Of a DNA stretch of 64,000 bases, positions 31,876 through 41,461 are shown one piece after another; position 1 is the stretch's first letter; every line of letters starts with the position of its first letter. Location of the stretch: NCBI RefSeq assembly GCF_002025705.1, contig NZ_CP018846.1:3277501-3341500 (forward strand), in the 5' to 3' direction. Source of the stretch: Pseudomonas putida (GTDB taxonomy: Bacteria; Pseudomonadota; Gammaproteobacteria; Pseudomonadales; Pseudomonadaceae). The position numbers and the translations under genes were made by a program. Below the pieces are notes generated by a model. The model made no database searches and had not been told where the DNA came from. It saw nothing but the letters and a program-made list of their open reading frames with translations.

Positions 31876-33663
31876 ATGCCCAAGCTCACGGCCAGCCAGG
31901 TGGTTGCCCAAACGCTGAAGAACTATGGTGTCGAATACGTTGCCGGTATCCCCGGCCATGGCATCTGGACACTGATGGACGCCTTCATGGAGGAAGAGTC
32001 CAAGCTCAAGTTCATTCAGGTCTTCCATGAACAGAGCGCGGTCCACCTCGCCGACGGTTACTACCGTGTCGCCGGCAAGCCCATGGCCGCCGTCACCTCG
32101 ATCGGCGCTGGCGCCACCAACACCGTCATCGGCATGGCCACCGCCTACACCGACTCCACCAGCGTCATGCTGCTGACCGGTGGCCCGCCCACACACATGC
32201 GCGGCCATGGCCTGCTGCAGGAACTGGAACGCTTCACCGACAACGACTTCCCGAAGATCGCCGAAGCCGTATCCAAGCGGCACTGGGTCGCCACCCGCAC
32301 CGAAGAAATGCCGTTCATCATGCACCGCGCGTTCAGCTCGATGGTCACCGGCCGCCCGGGCCCTGTGCATATCGAAATCCCGATGGACGTTCAGGCCGAG
32401 GCGGCCGAAGTCACCCTGCACGACCTGGGCGAGCGCGTGCCCGTCGGCAAGTCGTATCCTGACCCGGTCGCCGTCAGCCGCGCCGCGGATGTGCTGCGCG
32501 AAGCCCGACGCCCGGTGATCGTCATTGGTGGCGGTGTGATCACCGCCGAAGCCGCCAATGAAGTGCTGGCCCTGGCCGAAGCCTGGAAGATCCCGGTGGT
32601 GACCACCTGGAACGGTAAAGGCGGCTTCCCGGAAGACCACGCCCTGTTCGCTGGCAGCGTCGGCCAGACCGGTACCCTGTGCGGCAACAAGGTCGCCTCG
32701 ACCGCCGATGTGATTCTTGCCGTCGGCTGCCGCTTCACCGACTGGTCGTCGTCCAGCTATGCCAAGGGTGTCACCTTCTCGATCCCACCTGGGCGACTGA
32801 TCCACATCGACATCGACCCGCACGAGATTGGCAAGAACTACCCGGTTGCCGTCGGTATCGTGGCCGACGCCAAGTACGCGCTGGCCCACATCGTCGATGC
32901 GCTGTCTGGCGAAACGGTCGATCGCGCCGAATACATGGCCGACCTCAAGGAGTACCAGGACGAGTGGGAAGCCAAGCTGGCCACCCGCCGTGACTCCGAG
33001 CGCTTCCCGTTCACCTCGCAACGCCCGCTGGGCGCGCTGCGCAAGATCTTCCCCCGCGACACCATCGTGGTGGTCGGTTCGGGCAACGCCCAGGGTGCGG
33101 TCAAGCAGACGTTCCCGGTGTACACCCCGCGTACACACCTGACGTCTGGCGGGTTCTCGTCGATGGGCTGGGCCGTGCCGGCGGCCATCGGCGCCAAGCT
33201 GGCGGCACCGAAGCAGCCGGTGGTGTGCATCCTGGGCGACGGCGACTTCCTGATGAACTCACAGGAAATCGCCATCTGCAAGACCAACGACATTCCGGTG
33301 GTGTTCATCATCCAGAACAACGCCGGCTACATGTCCATCCGCGGTGGCCAGCGCAAGCAGACCAGCCGTCACCTGGGCAGTGAGTTCAATACCCCGGACG
33401 GGCAGCCGTACTCACCGGATTACGAAGCGCTGGGCAAGGCTTTCGGCCTGAAGTCGTTCCGCGTCAACAGCAACGATGAGCTCGAACCGATCCTGCAACA
33501 GGCACTGGAAGCCAACGAGGCGGTGCTGATCGAAGTGCCGACCGACCGTGATGCCGCCGGCCCATGGGTGCCCGGCTGGTGGGACTTCCCGGTCCCCGAA
33601 TACATCACCGACGAGCGCCAGGACGAATACTGGCAACTGCGTAATTCCGAGCAGCATCTGTAA
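31876..33663 (+). CDS. Thiamine diphosphate-dependent acetolactate synthase-like enzyme
   Basis: A 595-residue ThDP enzyme with the three usual domains. The catalytic Glu lies in FHEQSAVHLADGYYR (near residue 57), the central domain has VIVIGGGVITAEA, and the ThDP/Mg site is GDGDFLMNSQEIA ending in IIQNNAGY. It belongs to the acetolactate synthase/benzoylformate decarboxylase superfamily, but it is not part of an ilv operon. It probably makes or breaks a C-C bond next to a keto group in the pathway encoded here; the substrate is unknown. Confidence 0.87.
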   Translation: MPKLTASQVVAQTLKNYGVEYVAGIPGHGIWTLMDAFMEEESKLKFIQVFHEQSAVHLADGYYRVAGKPMAAVTSIGAGATNTVIGMATAYTDSTSVMLLTGGPPTHMRGHGLLQELERFTDNDFPKIAEAVSKRHWVATRTEEMPFIMHRAFSSMVTGRPGPVHIEIPMDVQAEAAEVTLHDLGERVPVGKSYPDPVAVSRAADVLREARRPVIVIGGGVITAEAANEVLALAEAWKIPVVTTWNGKGGFPEDHALFAGSVGQTGTLCGNKVASTADVILAVGCRFTDWSSSSYAKGVTFSIPPGRLIHIDIDPHEIGKNYPVAVGIVADAKYALAHIVDALSGETVDRAEYMADLKEYQDEWEAKLATRRDSERFPFTSQRPLGALRKIFPRDTIVVVGSGNAQGAVKQTFPVYTPRTHLTSGGFSSMGWAVPAAIGAKLAAPKQPVVCILGDGDFLMNSQEIAICKTNDIPVVFIIQNNAGYMSIRGGQRKQTSRHLGSEFNTPDGQPYSPDYEALGKAFGLKSFRVNSNDELEPILQQALEANEAVLIEVPTDRDAAGPWVPGWWDFPVPEYITDERQDEYWQLRNSEQHL

Positions 33664-33681
33664 CCCCCGGGGCAGTTCAAG

Positions 33682-35289
33682 ATGAGCAATATAGTGATTT
33701 CGACTCAATCAGCGACTGCCCCCCTGGAAGGAGCGCCGGCCCGCCGGCGCTTCATCCGGACGGCGGAACCGGACGCGGACGGGCAACTGTCCTGCGACTT
33801 GCTGATCATCGGCTCGGGTATGGGCGGGTCGACCTTCGCCCATGCCCTGGGCCAGAAAGGGCTGGATATCCTCATCGTCGAGCGCGGTGACTTCCTGCCC
33901 CACGAAGCCCAGAACTGGGAGGCAGAAGCGGTCTTCGGTAAAGGCCGCTACCGTAATGCCGAGCAATGGCTCGACCGCGATAACAAACCCTTCAATCCCG
34001 GCGTATTCTATTACGTCGGTGGCAATACCAAGTTCTATGGCGCCATGTTGCCGCGGTTTCGCGAGGCAGACTTCGGCGAAGTGCGCCATGCCGAAGGTAT
34101 CGCACCGAAATGGCCAATCAGCTATGACGAACTGGAGCCGTTCTACTGCCAGGCCGAAGCGCTGTACAAGGTGCACGGCAATGCCGGGCAGGACCCGACC
34201 GACCCGCCCCGCTCCAAGCCGTATCCTTGGCCAGGCCTGCAGCACGATCCGGCCCTGGGCCGCCTGGAGCTAAGCATGCGAGCCCAGGGCCTGAAGCCTT
34301 TCGCCATGCCGGCGGCGGTGGACTATGGCCCGGAACGTGGCTGTGTGCTGTGCTCGACCTGTGACGGCTACCCCTGCCTGCTCGATGCCAAGGCGGATGC
34401 CGAGATGTCGGCACTGCGCCCGGCGCTCGACCAGCCCAACGTGCGGCTGCTCACGCGTACTCGGGTAGACCGGCTGGGCACCTCTGCAGATGGCAAGCGT
34501 GTCACCGAGGCCCTGGGCAACCGCGACGGCCAGCCGATACGCATCAGCGCCAAACGCGTCGCCCTGGCTTGCGGCGCGGTGAACAGCGCTGCGTTGCTGC
34601 TCAAGTCACGCAGCGCACTGCACCCCAACGGACTGGGCAACAGCTCCGATCAGGTGGGCAGGAATTACATGGTACACAACAGTACATTCATGATCGCGGT
34701 CGACCCGCGGCGCGCCAACAGCGTGCGCTTCCAGAAGACCTTGGCGCTCAACGACTGGTATCACGCCGGCAATGGCAACATGTTCCCGCTGGGCAATGTG
34801 CAGATGCTCGGCAAGATCCGCGAGCCGATGATCACGCCGATGCGCCCCTGGCTCCCCAAACCGGTGTCGCGCTTCATCACCGGCCACAGTGTCGACCTGT
34901 ACCTGACATCCGAAGACATACCCACCCAGGACAACCGCATCGTCTACGACCAGGCGCTCGATGCGATCAAGGTGCACTGGACACCCAACAACCTGTCTGC
35001 ACACAAGCGACTGGTGGAACGCACCACAGCGCTGATGCGCAAGGCAGGGTACCCGATCGTGCTCACCGAACGCATGGGCATCGCCACCAATTCGCACCAG
35101 TGCGGCACCGCCGTCATGGGCGATGACCCTACGCGCAGCGTAGTGGATCGCAACTGCAAGATGCATGACCTGGACAACGTGTGGATCGTCGACAGTGCGC
35201 CGTTCCCCTCTTCCGCCGCAGTCAACCCTGCGTTGACCATCGCCGCCAACGCGCTGCGGGTCGCCACACAGTTCTGCGCAGCCAGCTAG
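33682..35289 (+). CDS. GMC-family oxidoreductase
   Basis: A 535-residue FAD enzyme. The dinucleotide-binding GSGMGG is at 44-49, with VERGDFLP closing the Rossmann fold; GMC signatures continue with ACGAVNSAALLLKS and the C-terminal NSHQCGTAVMGDD and PSSAAVNPALTIAANALR, the His and Asn being the catalytic pair. Members oxidise sugars, polyols or alcohols, often to keto forms. Sits 18 bp after the ThDP gene, in the same operon. No signal peptide is visible. Confidence 0.88.
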   Translation: MSNIVISTQSATAPLEGAPARRRFIRTAEPDADGQLSCDLLIIGSGMGGSTFAHALGQKGLDILIVERGDFLPHEAQNWEAEAVFGKGRYRNAEQWLDRDNKPFNPGVFYYVGGNTKFYGAMLPRFREADFGEVRHAEGIAPKWPISYDELEPFYCQAEALYKVHGNAGQDPTDPPRSKPYPWPGLQHDPALGRLELSMRAQGLKPFAMPAAVDYGPERGCVLCSTCDGYPCLLDAKADAEMSALRPALDQPNVRLLTRTRVDRLGTSADGKRVTEALGNRDGQPIRISAKRVALACGAVNSAALLLKSRSALHPNGLGNSSDQVGRNYMVHNSTFMIAVDPRRANSVRFQKTLALNDWYHAGNGNMFPLGNVQMLGKIREPMITPMRPWLPKPVSRFITGHSVDLYLTSEDIPTQDNRIVYDQALDAIKVHWTPNNLSAHKRLVERTTALMRKAGYPIVLTERMGIATNSHQCGTAVMGDDPTRSVVDRNCKMHDLDNVWIVDSAPFPSSAAVNPALTIAANALRVATQFCAAS

Positions 35290-35341
35290 CCGTTTACACC
35301 CAAGCACAACCAGGGCCTTTCCAACCAGGAACTCATAAAAA

Positions 35342-36610
35342 ATGAATAAAAGAGACTATACCCTCGTTACGCCCAGGATTCGTCGCGCACGGATTGCGAC
35401 CTTTGCCGGCTTCATGCTGGTGGGTGCCATGCTCTATATCTGGTCGACCGGTGTCACCGCCTTTCGCCATCAGCTCGGGCTCAGCGGGGATGCTGGCGAT
35501 GTCGATTTCGGCATCCTGGCATTCGCTATTGGTGTAGGCAGCGCGGCCGGATCGTTCCTGGTCGGCAAGTTCCTGGATGTGCTCGGGGCCAAGAAGGTCA
35601 TCACCTTTACTGCCCTGGCTTATCCGCTGTCGATCATTCCGCTGGGGTTTGCCAGCGGCTTCGGCTTCGCAATGGGCTGCGGTATCGTGCTGGGCCTGCT
35701 GCGCGGCGCCATCGACACGGCATTCAATACCCATGGGGTTCAGGTCGAGCGTTTCTACCGCCGCCCCATCATGTCGGCGTTTCACGCGTTCTATTCGCTC
35801 GGCGGCTTCATCCTGGGCATGATCGGCAGCGCGCTTGCCGACCGCTACACCGACAGTGCGAACGTGCCGTTCAGCTTGCTGGGAGGGGCCATGCTGCTGG
35901 CTGGCCTGGTGGTATCGCGTTTCATGCTCGACAAGGATGAAGTCGCGCCGGAACCAACTGCAACTGTCAGTGAACCTGCGTTGCAGGCAAGCGTCTCGAA
36001 CAACCGCTCGATCGTATTGTTGATGATCGGGTTCGGTGTATTGCTGCTCGGCGGCATGGTCGGTGAATCGGCAATCGCCGATTGGGGCCAGGAGTACATA
36101 CGTCGGGTGATGCAGACATCGGTGTCCACCGCCGGCATGGCCGTGTCGGTCTTCATCGGCGCCGAGTGCCTGGGGCGCCTGGTCGGGGACCGGCTGGCCG
36201 AGCGAATTGGTGCATCGAAGGTTGTTTTCCTCAGTGCATTGCTGGCAATCGGTGGCTTGCTGCTCACCACGATCGGCCACAGCGTAGCCACCTCGCTGAT
36301 CGGCTTTGCGCTGTTCGGGCTTGGCCTTTCGTGCATTGCCCCGCTGATGCTGTCCAGTGCCGGGCGCAAGGACCCACTCAATGCAGGGCGAAATATCGGT
36401 ATCGTCAACAGCATCGGCTATTCCGGCATGCTGGTGGCGCCTGCGGCGATTACCACTGTCGTCAGCTATCTGGGCATGGACCGGCTGCTGTTCTTCCCCA
36501 TGGTGTTGCTGCTGCCGCTGGCGCTCTTGGGGCCGCTACTGATGCGCAACCACCAGAGTAAAGCGTTATCGACGGAGCAAACCATCGGGCGCTCCAGCAT
36601 CGGCCAATGA
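35342..36610 (+). CDS. MFS transporter of the thuA operon
   Basis: A 422-residue, 12-helix major facilitator with FAGFMLVGAMLYIWSTGVTA in helix 1 and GNTHGVQVE-like sequence (here NTHGVQVERFYRRP) in the loop, which resembles the carrier at 28302. It is the last gene of the thuA operon, followed directly by a strong intrinsic terminator, and should import the operon's substrate. Confidence 0.86.
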   Translation: MNKRDYTLVTPRIRRARIATFAGFMLVGAMLYIWSTGVTAFRHQLGLSGDAGDVDFGILAFAIGVGSAAGSFLVGKFLDVLGAKKVITFTALAYPLSIIPLGFASGFGFAMGCGIVLGLLRGAIDTAFNTHGVQVERFYRRPIMSAFHAFYSLGGFILGMIGSALADRYTDSANVPFSLLGGAMLLAGLVVSRFMLDKDEVAPEPTATVSEPALQASVSNNRSIVLLMIGFGVLLLGGMVGESAIADWGQEYIRRVMQTSVSTAGMAVSVFIGAECLGRLVGDRLAERIGASKVVFLSALLAIGGLLLTTIGHSVATSLIGFALFGLGLSCIAPLMLSSAGRKDPLNAGRNIGIVNSIGYSGMLVAPAAITTVVSYLGMDRLLFFPMVLLLPLALLGPLLMRNHQSKALSTEQTIGRSSIGQ

Positions 36611-36634
36611 TCATCCGCCTCACGCTGTAAAAAT

Positions 36635-36658
36635 AAAAAGGGCCTTACGGCCCTTTTT
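36635..36658 (+). terminator. Intrinsic terminator of the thuA operon
   Basis: AAAAAGGGCC pairs perfectly with GGCCCTTTTT across a TTAC loop, giving a GC core flanked by A and T runs. It works in both directions and so could also end the convergent DapA-family transcript. Confidence 0.93.
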
Positions 36659-36750
36659 CTGCTGTGGCAGTTCGTCACTCATCGGCCCAGCCGGAGCTGC
36701 CTTGTTGCCGGGCATTTTCGACGCAACACACAGGTTCACAGCCCGCCCGT

Positions 36751-37644
36751 TCAGGAACCCTGGGCTTCGCAGTCGATCAACGGCGCCAGTGCTTCGCGCA
36801 GCGCCCCCCGTTTCTCTTCGGCCAGGCGCGCCAGCGGGCGCCTTGGGTTGCCAGCGTCAAAGCCCATGATCTGCGCACCGGCATACACCGACTGCACATA
36901 GTCCCCCTGCCAGATCAGCGACATCACCGGGGCCAAGGCCTTCCAGATCTGCCGGACTTCGGCCCACTTGCCCTCGCTGGCGGCATTGGCCAAGGCCACG
37001 CACGTCTTTGGCGCCATGTTCGCACCGCCCCAGATCAGCCCGGCAGCACCGGCGAACAGCGCATATGGCACCAGCGGATCGGCGCCGTTCATGGTGGGCA
37101 GCCCGGTGCGCGACAGCGAGGCCTGGGCCGCCAGGTCGCCGCTGCTGTCCTTGACCGAGATGAAGTTGGGGATCTCGCTCAGTTGCCTGAACAGCGCGGG
37201 CGTGACCTCGACACCGACCGCCTGCGGCACGTTGTAGCCGATGATGGGCAGGCCAGCCTGCGACACGCTCGAATAGAAATCGATGATGCCCTGGTCATCG
37301 GTCGGGCCTTCGAAGAAAGGCGGCAGCACCATCACGCCATCGGCACCGCAGTCCTTGGCGTGGAGGGTACGCTCGACCACCTCTTCGACCAACAGTGCGG
37401 AGGCCTGGGCGATCACCCGAGCCCGGCCGTTGATGACCTTGGCGCCAAAGGCCACCAGTTCCTTGGACTCATCCTTGCTCAGGTACACATGCATGCCGGT
37501 CCCGGAACTGAGCACCACGCCATGCACACCTGCGGCGATATAGCGCTCGATCAGTTGTTCGAAACGCGCAAAGTCGATCTTGCCCTGTGCATCGAACGGG
37601 GTGGTGATGGCCAGGTTCACCCCGGAAAACTGAAATACAGACAT
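36751..37644 (-). CDS. DapA-family aldolase (dihydrodipicolinate synthase/KDG aldolase type)
   Basis: A 297-residue TIM-barrel class I aldolase. The Schiff-base Lys is in NFISVKDSSGD (near residue 165), the catalytic Tyr in IIGYNVPQ, and the substrate loop reads LSSGTGMHVYLSKDES instead of the usual GTTGE. The ATG beginning MSVFQFSG has AAGGAG 8 nt upstream. It is outside lysine synthesis context, so a role in cleaving a 2-keto-3-deoxy acid is more likely. Its proximity to the thuA operon suggests it serves the same pathway. Confidence 0.85.
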   Translation of the reverse strand: MSVFQFSGVNLAITTPFDAQGKIDFARFEQLIERYIAAGVHGVVLSSGTGMHVYLSKDESKELVAFGAKVINGRARVIAQASALLVEEVVERTLHAKDCGADGVMVLPPFFEGPTDDQGIIDFYSSVSQAGLPIIGYNVPQAVGVEVTPALFRQLSEIPNFISVKDSSGDLAAQASLSRTGLPTMNGADPLVPYALFAGAAGLIWGGANMAPKTCVALANAASEGKWAEVRQIWKALAPVMSLIWQGDYVQSVYAGAQIMGFDAGNPRRPLARLAEEKRGALREALAPLIDCEAQGS

Positions 37645-37804
37645 GCGCGGACTCCTTGTTGTTTTCAGCTGGGCCTTGCGGCCATGGCATCGAGCGGTGT
37701 TTTGCTCCATGGGAAAAGCCTAAGGCCTCGCCTGCCGGGGTTACAGCGACATTTGCGCAGTCAATTGCATGATTTTCGGTTATGCCACTGGCGCTGCCGG
37801 GCAC

Positions 37805-38596
37805 TCATCTGCGGCGGGTCCCCAGCTCGATCCAGACCGGCGCGTGGTCACTGGCCTTGGCTTCATTGCGCACCCAGGCATCGACGCCTGCACGCTTGAG
37901 GTAAGGCGCGAGGTCGGGGTTGAGCAGCAGGTGGTCGATGCGCAAACCGGCGTTGCGCGCCCAGTGATTGCGAAAGTAATCCCAGAAGGTGTACACGCGC
38001 TCGTCAGGGTGCAGATGGCGAATGGCATCGACCCAGCCCTGCTCCAGCAACTGCTGGTAACGCGCTCGCGATTCGGGTTGCAGCAGCGCGTCCTTCAGCC
38101 ATGAGCGCGGGTTGTAGATGTCCATGTCGGTAGGGACCACATTGAAGTCGCCTGCCAGCAGTGTCGGGTGCCCGCTGCCGTGCAGGCCCTTGGCATGCTC
38201 GACCAGGCAATCGAACCAGCGCAGCTTGTAATCGAACTTCGGCCCAGGCTGCGGGTTGCCGTTCGGCAGGTACAGGCAGGCCACCAGCACACCGTGCACC
38301 GCCGCTTCCAGGTAACGGCTCTGGCTGTCGTCTTCCATGCCGGGCAAGCCACGGCGGACCTCCAGCGGTTCACTGCCACGCGCCAGAATCGCCACACCGT
38401 TCCATGACGGTTGGCCCTGATAGAGGCAGCCATAGCCTGCCGCCTCCAGGTCCTGACGCGGGAACTGCTGATCGGGCGCCTTGAGTTCCTGGAGGCAGGC
38501 GATGTCCGGCTGCTCCCGCTCCAGCCAGGCCAGCAGCGCCGGCAGGCGGCTGCGGATCCCGTTGATGTTGAAGCTGGCGATCTTCAGCGCTTTCAT
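37805..38596 (-). CDS. xthA: Exodeoxyribonuclease III
   Basis: A 263-residue DNA repair enzyme (AP endonuclease and 3'-exonuclease) of the exonuclease/endonuclease/phosphatase fold. FNINGIRSRLPAL begins it; the metal-binding Glu is in CLQELKAPDQQFP, then GDFNVVPTDMDIYNP and the C-terminal SDHAPVWIEL supply the catalytic Asp and His. Length normal. Its ATG overlaps the stop of the small upstream gene by 4 nt, so the two are coupled. Confidence 0.95.
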   Translation of the reverse strand: MKALKIASFNINGIRSRLPALLAWLEREQPDIACLQELKAPDQQFPRQDLEAAGYGCLYQGQPSWNGVAILARGSEPLEVRRGLPGMEDDSQSRYLEAAVHGVLVACLYLPNGNPQPGPKFDYKLRWFDCLVEHAKGLHGSGHPTLLAGDFNVVPTDMDIYNPRSWLKDALLQPESRARYQQLLEQGWVDAIRHLHPDERVYTFWDYFRNHWARNAGLRIDHLLLNPDLAPYLKRAGVDAWVRNEAKASDHAPVWIELGTRRR

Positions 38597-38835
38597 GCGT
38601 CCGGGTCGCTCACGTGGGCCTGCACGGCGTCCTCCAACGCGTGCACATGGGCCTGGTCGGCCAGCGCCTTGAGCGCCAGCCAGTCGTCCCAGCCGATGGT
38701 GCCCTCGTCGCGCAGGGCCTCGGCGGTGCGAACCAGCTCAAGGTGGTAGGCATCCGGCGACGCGCGGCGGTAGCTGATGTCGTCGTACTGGGCGTACCAG
38801 GCCTCAAGCTCGGGGATGCTGCGTTCGATGCTCAT
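38593..38835 (-). CDS. Small conserved hypothetical protein, 80 residues
   Basis: An acidic, helical protein (MSIERSIPELEAWYAQYDD) without a known domain. GAGGAG lies 8 nt before the ATG. It overlaps xthA by 4 nt at its end and the 3' end of the MFS gene by 32 nt at its start, in another frame. The tight packing with xthA suggests co-expression; function unknown. Confidence 0.72.
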   Translation of the reverse strand: MSIERSIPELEAWYAQYDDISYRRASPDAYHLELVRTAEALRDEGTIGWDDWLALKALADQAHVHALEDAVQAHVSDPDA

Positions 38836-40207
38836 GATCGGGACTCCTCGCTGTGCCCTTTGCAAGTATGAGCCCTGCCCCTTGGCAACGTTCAACCGCA
38901 GCGTCGCGGGTGTCCTCTTCATCGATCTGCGCCATGCTCAAGCGCGAGGTCTCGCGCAGCATCAGCGAACACACCGCGACCAGCGCCAGCGCCGCTGCCC
39001 CGTACAGCGCCACCCCGAGCGGGTCGTTGCCGGTGAGGATCAGGATTGCCGTGGCGATGCTCGACGCCGTGCCGCCGCCCAGCGCCGCACCGATCTGGTA
39101 GCTGGCCGAAATCCCCGAATAGCGCATGCTGCGTGGGAACTGCTCACCGAGGAAAGCCGGGATCGGGCCCTGGGTCGCGCCCATCAGCAGGCCGGTCAGG
39201 CAATAGGCGAACAGCGCAATGGCAAAGCTCTTAATGCCCACCAGCGAGAAGAACGCGAACAGCCCCATGGCCATGACCAGCGCGCCGAAGCCCATCACCA
39301 CGCGCCGGCCCAGGCGGTCCGACAGGTAGCCGAACAACGGTGCCGAGAAGACGATCGCAACCGACAGTGCCAGGTCGAACATCAGCGCCTGGGTACTGCC
39401 AAACCCGACCTGCGTGGCGTAGGTCAGGAAGAAGGTGCTGCCAATGTAGGCGATGGTGCAGTAGCCGAAGGCGATCCCGGTGCACAGCAACAGCTGCCGT
39501 GGGCGCTGGCGCACGGCCTCGGCCAGCGGCGCACGCGCAGGCGTGGCCTGAGGCGCGATGGCGGGTGCCGGCGCCTTCAGCCGCGCGTACAGGCCGATCA
39601 GCACCAAGGTGCCGCCCAGCCAGAACGGGATGCGCCAGGCAAAATCGACCAGGTTGTCGTTGAACACCGCGCTGACGATGGCAAACACCGCAGCCCCGAG
39701 AATGCCGCCGACGCCAATGCCCATGCTCGTGAAGCTGCCCCACAGGCCGCGCAGCCCCGGCGGTGCCGATTCGATGCCGAACAGCGCGGCGCCGCCCCAC
39801 TCGCCGCCCGCCGCAAAGCCCTGGATCAGGCGCAGCAGCACCAGCAGGATCGGCGCGGCCACGCCGACGCTGGCATGCCCGGGCAGGCAACCGATGAGGA
39901 AGGTGCTCAGGCCCATGAGCAGCAAGGTGGTGACCAGCACCTTCTGCCGGCCGATGCGGTCACCGAAGTGGCCGAACACCAGGCCGCCCAGCGGGCGGGC
40001 GAAAAAGCCCGCACCAAAGGCGCTGAACGCCACCAGGGTGGCGGTCAGGTGGTCCATCTGCGGGAAGAACACCTGGGGGAACACCAGCGCGGCGGCGGTG
40101 CCGTAGATGATGAAATCGTAGAATTCCAGCGCCGTGCCCATGCCGGAGACGCAAAAGGTACGGAACGCGGAGCGGGATGACGCAGGCTGAGTCTGTCGCG
40201 AATGCAT
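38804..40207 (-). CDS. MFS transporter, metabolite:H+ symporter (MHS) family
   Basis: A 467-residue transporter of the ShiA/KgtP-like MHS branch. GMGTALEFYDFIIYGTAAAL in helix 1, GGLVFGHFGDRIGRQKVL in the first loop and RLIQGFAAGGEWGGAALFG in helix 4-5 are diagnostic. The last 30 or so residues (after SMAQIDEED) look like read-on into the next gene and are unlike other members, so the C-terminus may be extended. Substrate could be a dicarboxylate, shikimate-like acid or betaine. Confidence 0.88.
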   Translation of the reverse strand: MHSRQTQPASSRSAFRTFCVSGMGTALEFYDFIIYGTAAALVFPQVFFPQMDHLTATLVAFSAFGAGFFARPLGGLVFGHFGDRIGRQKVLVTTLLLMGLSTFLIGCLPGHASVGVAAPILLVLLRLIQGFAAGGEWGGAALFGIESAPPGLRGLWGSFTSMGIGVGGILGAAVFAIVSAVFNDNLVDFAWRIPFWLGGTLVLIGLYARLKAPAPAIAPQATPARAPLAEAVRQRPRQLLLCTGIAFGYCTIAYIGSTFFLTYATQVGFGSTQALMFDLALSVAIVFSAPLFGYLSDRLGRRVVMGFGALVMAMGLFAFFSLVGIKSFAIALFAYCLTGLLMGATQGPIPAFLGEQFPRSMRYSGISASYQIGAALGGGTASSIATAILILTGNDPLGVALYGAAALALVAVCSLMLRETSRLSMAQIDEEDTRDAAVERCQGAGLILAKGTARSPDHEHRTQHPRA

Positions 40208-40279
40208 TGTTGTTTTTCTCGTTCAGCGGGCGCAGCCAGCCTGGGCAGGCTGCAGCCGGTATGGCTCAGTAGGTTTGGC

Positions 40280-41350
40280 TCAGAAGGTTTGGAAGCCGGC
40301 CCTGGCCAGCTGCACAGGCGTGCCTGCCACGTACTCCAGCTGGCAACGTTCGGTGTCGATGCCCACGCTGAGCAGGGTTTCCCAGCGTTCGGTGTCGGGC
40401 ATGGCCATGTCTGGGTGGAAGCAGATCGGCGCACTGTCGCCCTGGGCACCGCACATGGCTGCGGCACGGGCACGCAGGTCGGCGCTGCCCATCTGGCCGA
40501 TCACCTGTTCCAGATGGCACAGACGGCATTGGGTATCAGCGCGGTCGGCGACTTGCTCACCGAGGCTCAGCTGGGGGTCGAGGAAGTGGTTGGTGTGCAG
40601 CAGCCAGCCGTCTTCACGCGGCAATACCAGCGCCGTGCGCTCGGGGCTCAGCTCGATGCTGACCGCACGCGGGCTGCTGTCCTGGCGGGAGAACACGGTC
40701 AGCACGGTCGACGCGCTGACCCGCGCCGAACGCGCAAGCTCGATGGCCTCCTCGACGCTGCTGGCTTGCTCCAGCAGGCGACGGGCGATGGCGTGTACCG
40801 GCACGCCGCCGCTGTCGTTGTCGCTGCTGTGGTGCAGGATGTTGAAGTGCAGGCCGACGCCTGCGCTGTTCACGCCCAGCTTGGCCAGCATGCCGAACTC
40901 GCAGAACAGCTTGACCTGCATGCCCTGCTCGGTATGCAGCGCCAGCATCAGGCCGTGGGGGCACAGGCTGTCGTGCCAGTCCCAGGTCTGCAGGGTCTGC
41001 GGCGCACGCGGGCCACGGGGGGCGTGCACGGTGGTCGAGCATTCATTGTGACGGGTGCGCGCAGCCAGCACTTCGGTGCGGGCGTTGAGGCTCGCCAGCT
41101 GCCACAGCGCCAGCCCGGCGCCGTCGGCCATGCCGATCACTTCAGCGGCCAGGTCCGGGCTCCAGGCCTCCAGGGCGGCCAGGCTGTTCTCGCCAATGCG
41201 CTGCGCCTCGGCCAACGACACACCCACCCGTGGGAAAAAGTCCAGGTACAGGGCGGTGGTGGTGCGGATCTGCTCGGCAAAACGCTGGCCAATCTGGCGG
41301 CCCCGCTCGAGGGGATGGCGGATGTCGGTGACGAAGGTGTGAATCTTCAC
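40280..41350 (-). CDS. C45 family peptidase/acyltransferase (penicillin acyltransferase-like)
   Basis: A 356-residue Ntn-hydrolase of the C45 group, like isopenicillin-N acyltransferase. The self-processing site is HNECSTT with nucleophile Cys104, expected to become the N-terminus of the beta subunit. TWDWHDSLCPHGLML and GVNSAGVGLHFNIL are further family segments. Such enzymes hydrolyse or transfer amide-linked acyl groups. No signal peptide. It stands 111 bp downstream of a LysR gene on the same strand and close to an amidohydrolase-type cluster (M19 dipeptidase, RidA), so it may deacylate the substrate of that pathway. Confidence 0.82.
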   Translation of the reverse strand: MKIHTFVTDIRHPLERGRQIGQRFAEQIRTTTALYLDFFPRVGVSLAEAQRIGENSLAALEAWSPDLAAEVIGMADGAGLALWQLASLNARTEVLAARTRHNECSTTVHAPRGPRAPQTLQTWDWHDSLCPHGLMLALHTEQGMQVKLFCEFGMLAKLGVNSAGVGLHFNILHHSSDNDSGGVPVHAIARRLLEQASSVEEAIELARSARVSASTVLTVFSRQDSSPRAVSIELSPERTALVLPREDGWLLHTNHFLDPQLSLGEQVADRADTQCRLCHLEQVIGQMGSADLRARAAAMCGAQGDSAPICFHPDMAMPDTERWETLLSVGIDTERCQLEYVAGTPVQLARAGFQTF

Positions 41351-41461
41351 AGCGGGAAACTCCTGGTACGCGATTGTCAGGTGACCCTTGCAAGCCTAAC
41401 GAGCGTTCCAGCACCGATCATCGCCACAACCCGCACAACTTTTGTGCCCAGGCGGAAAAAC

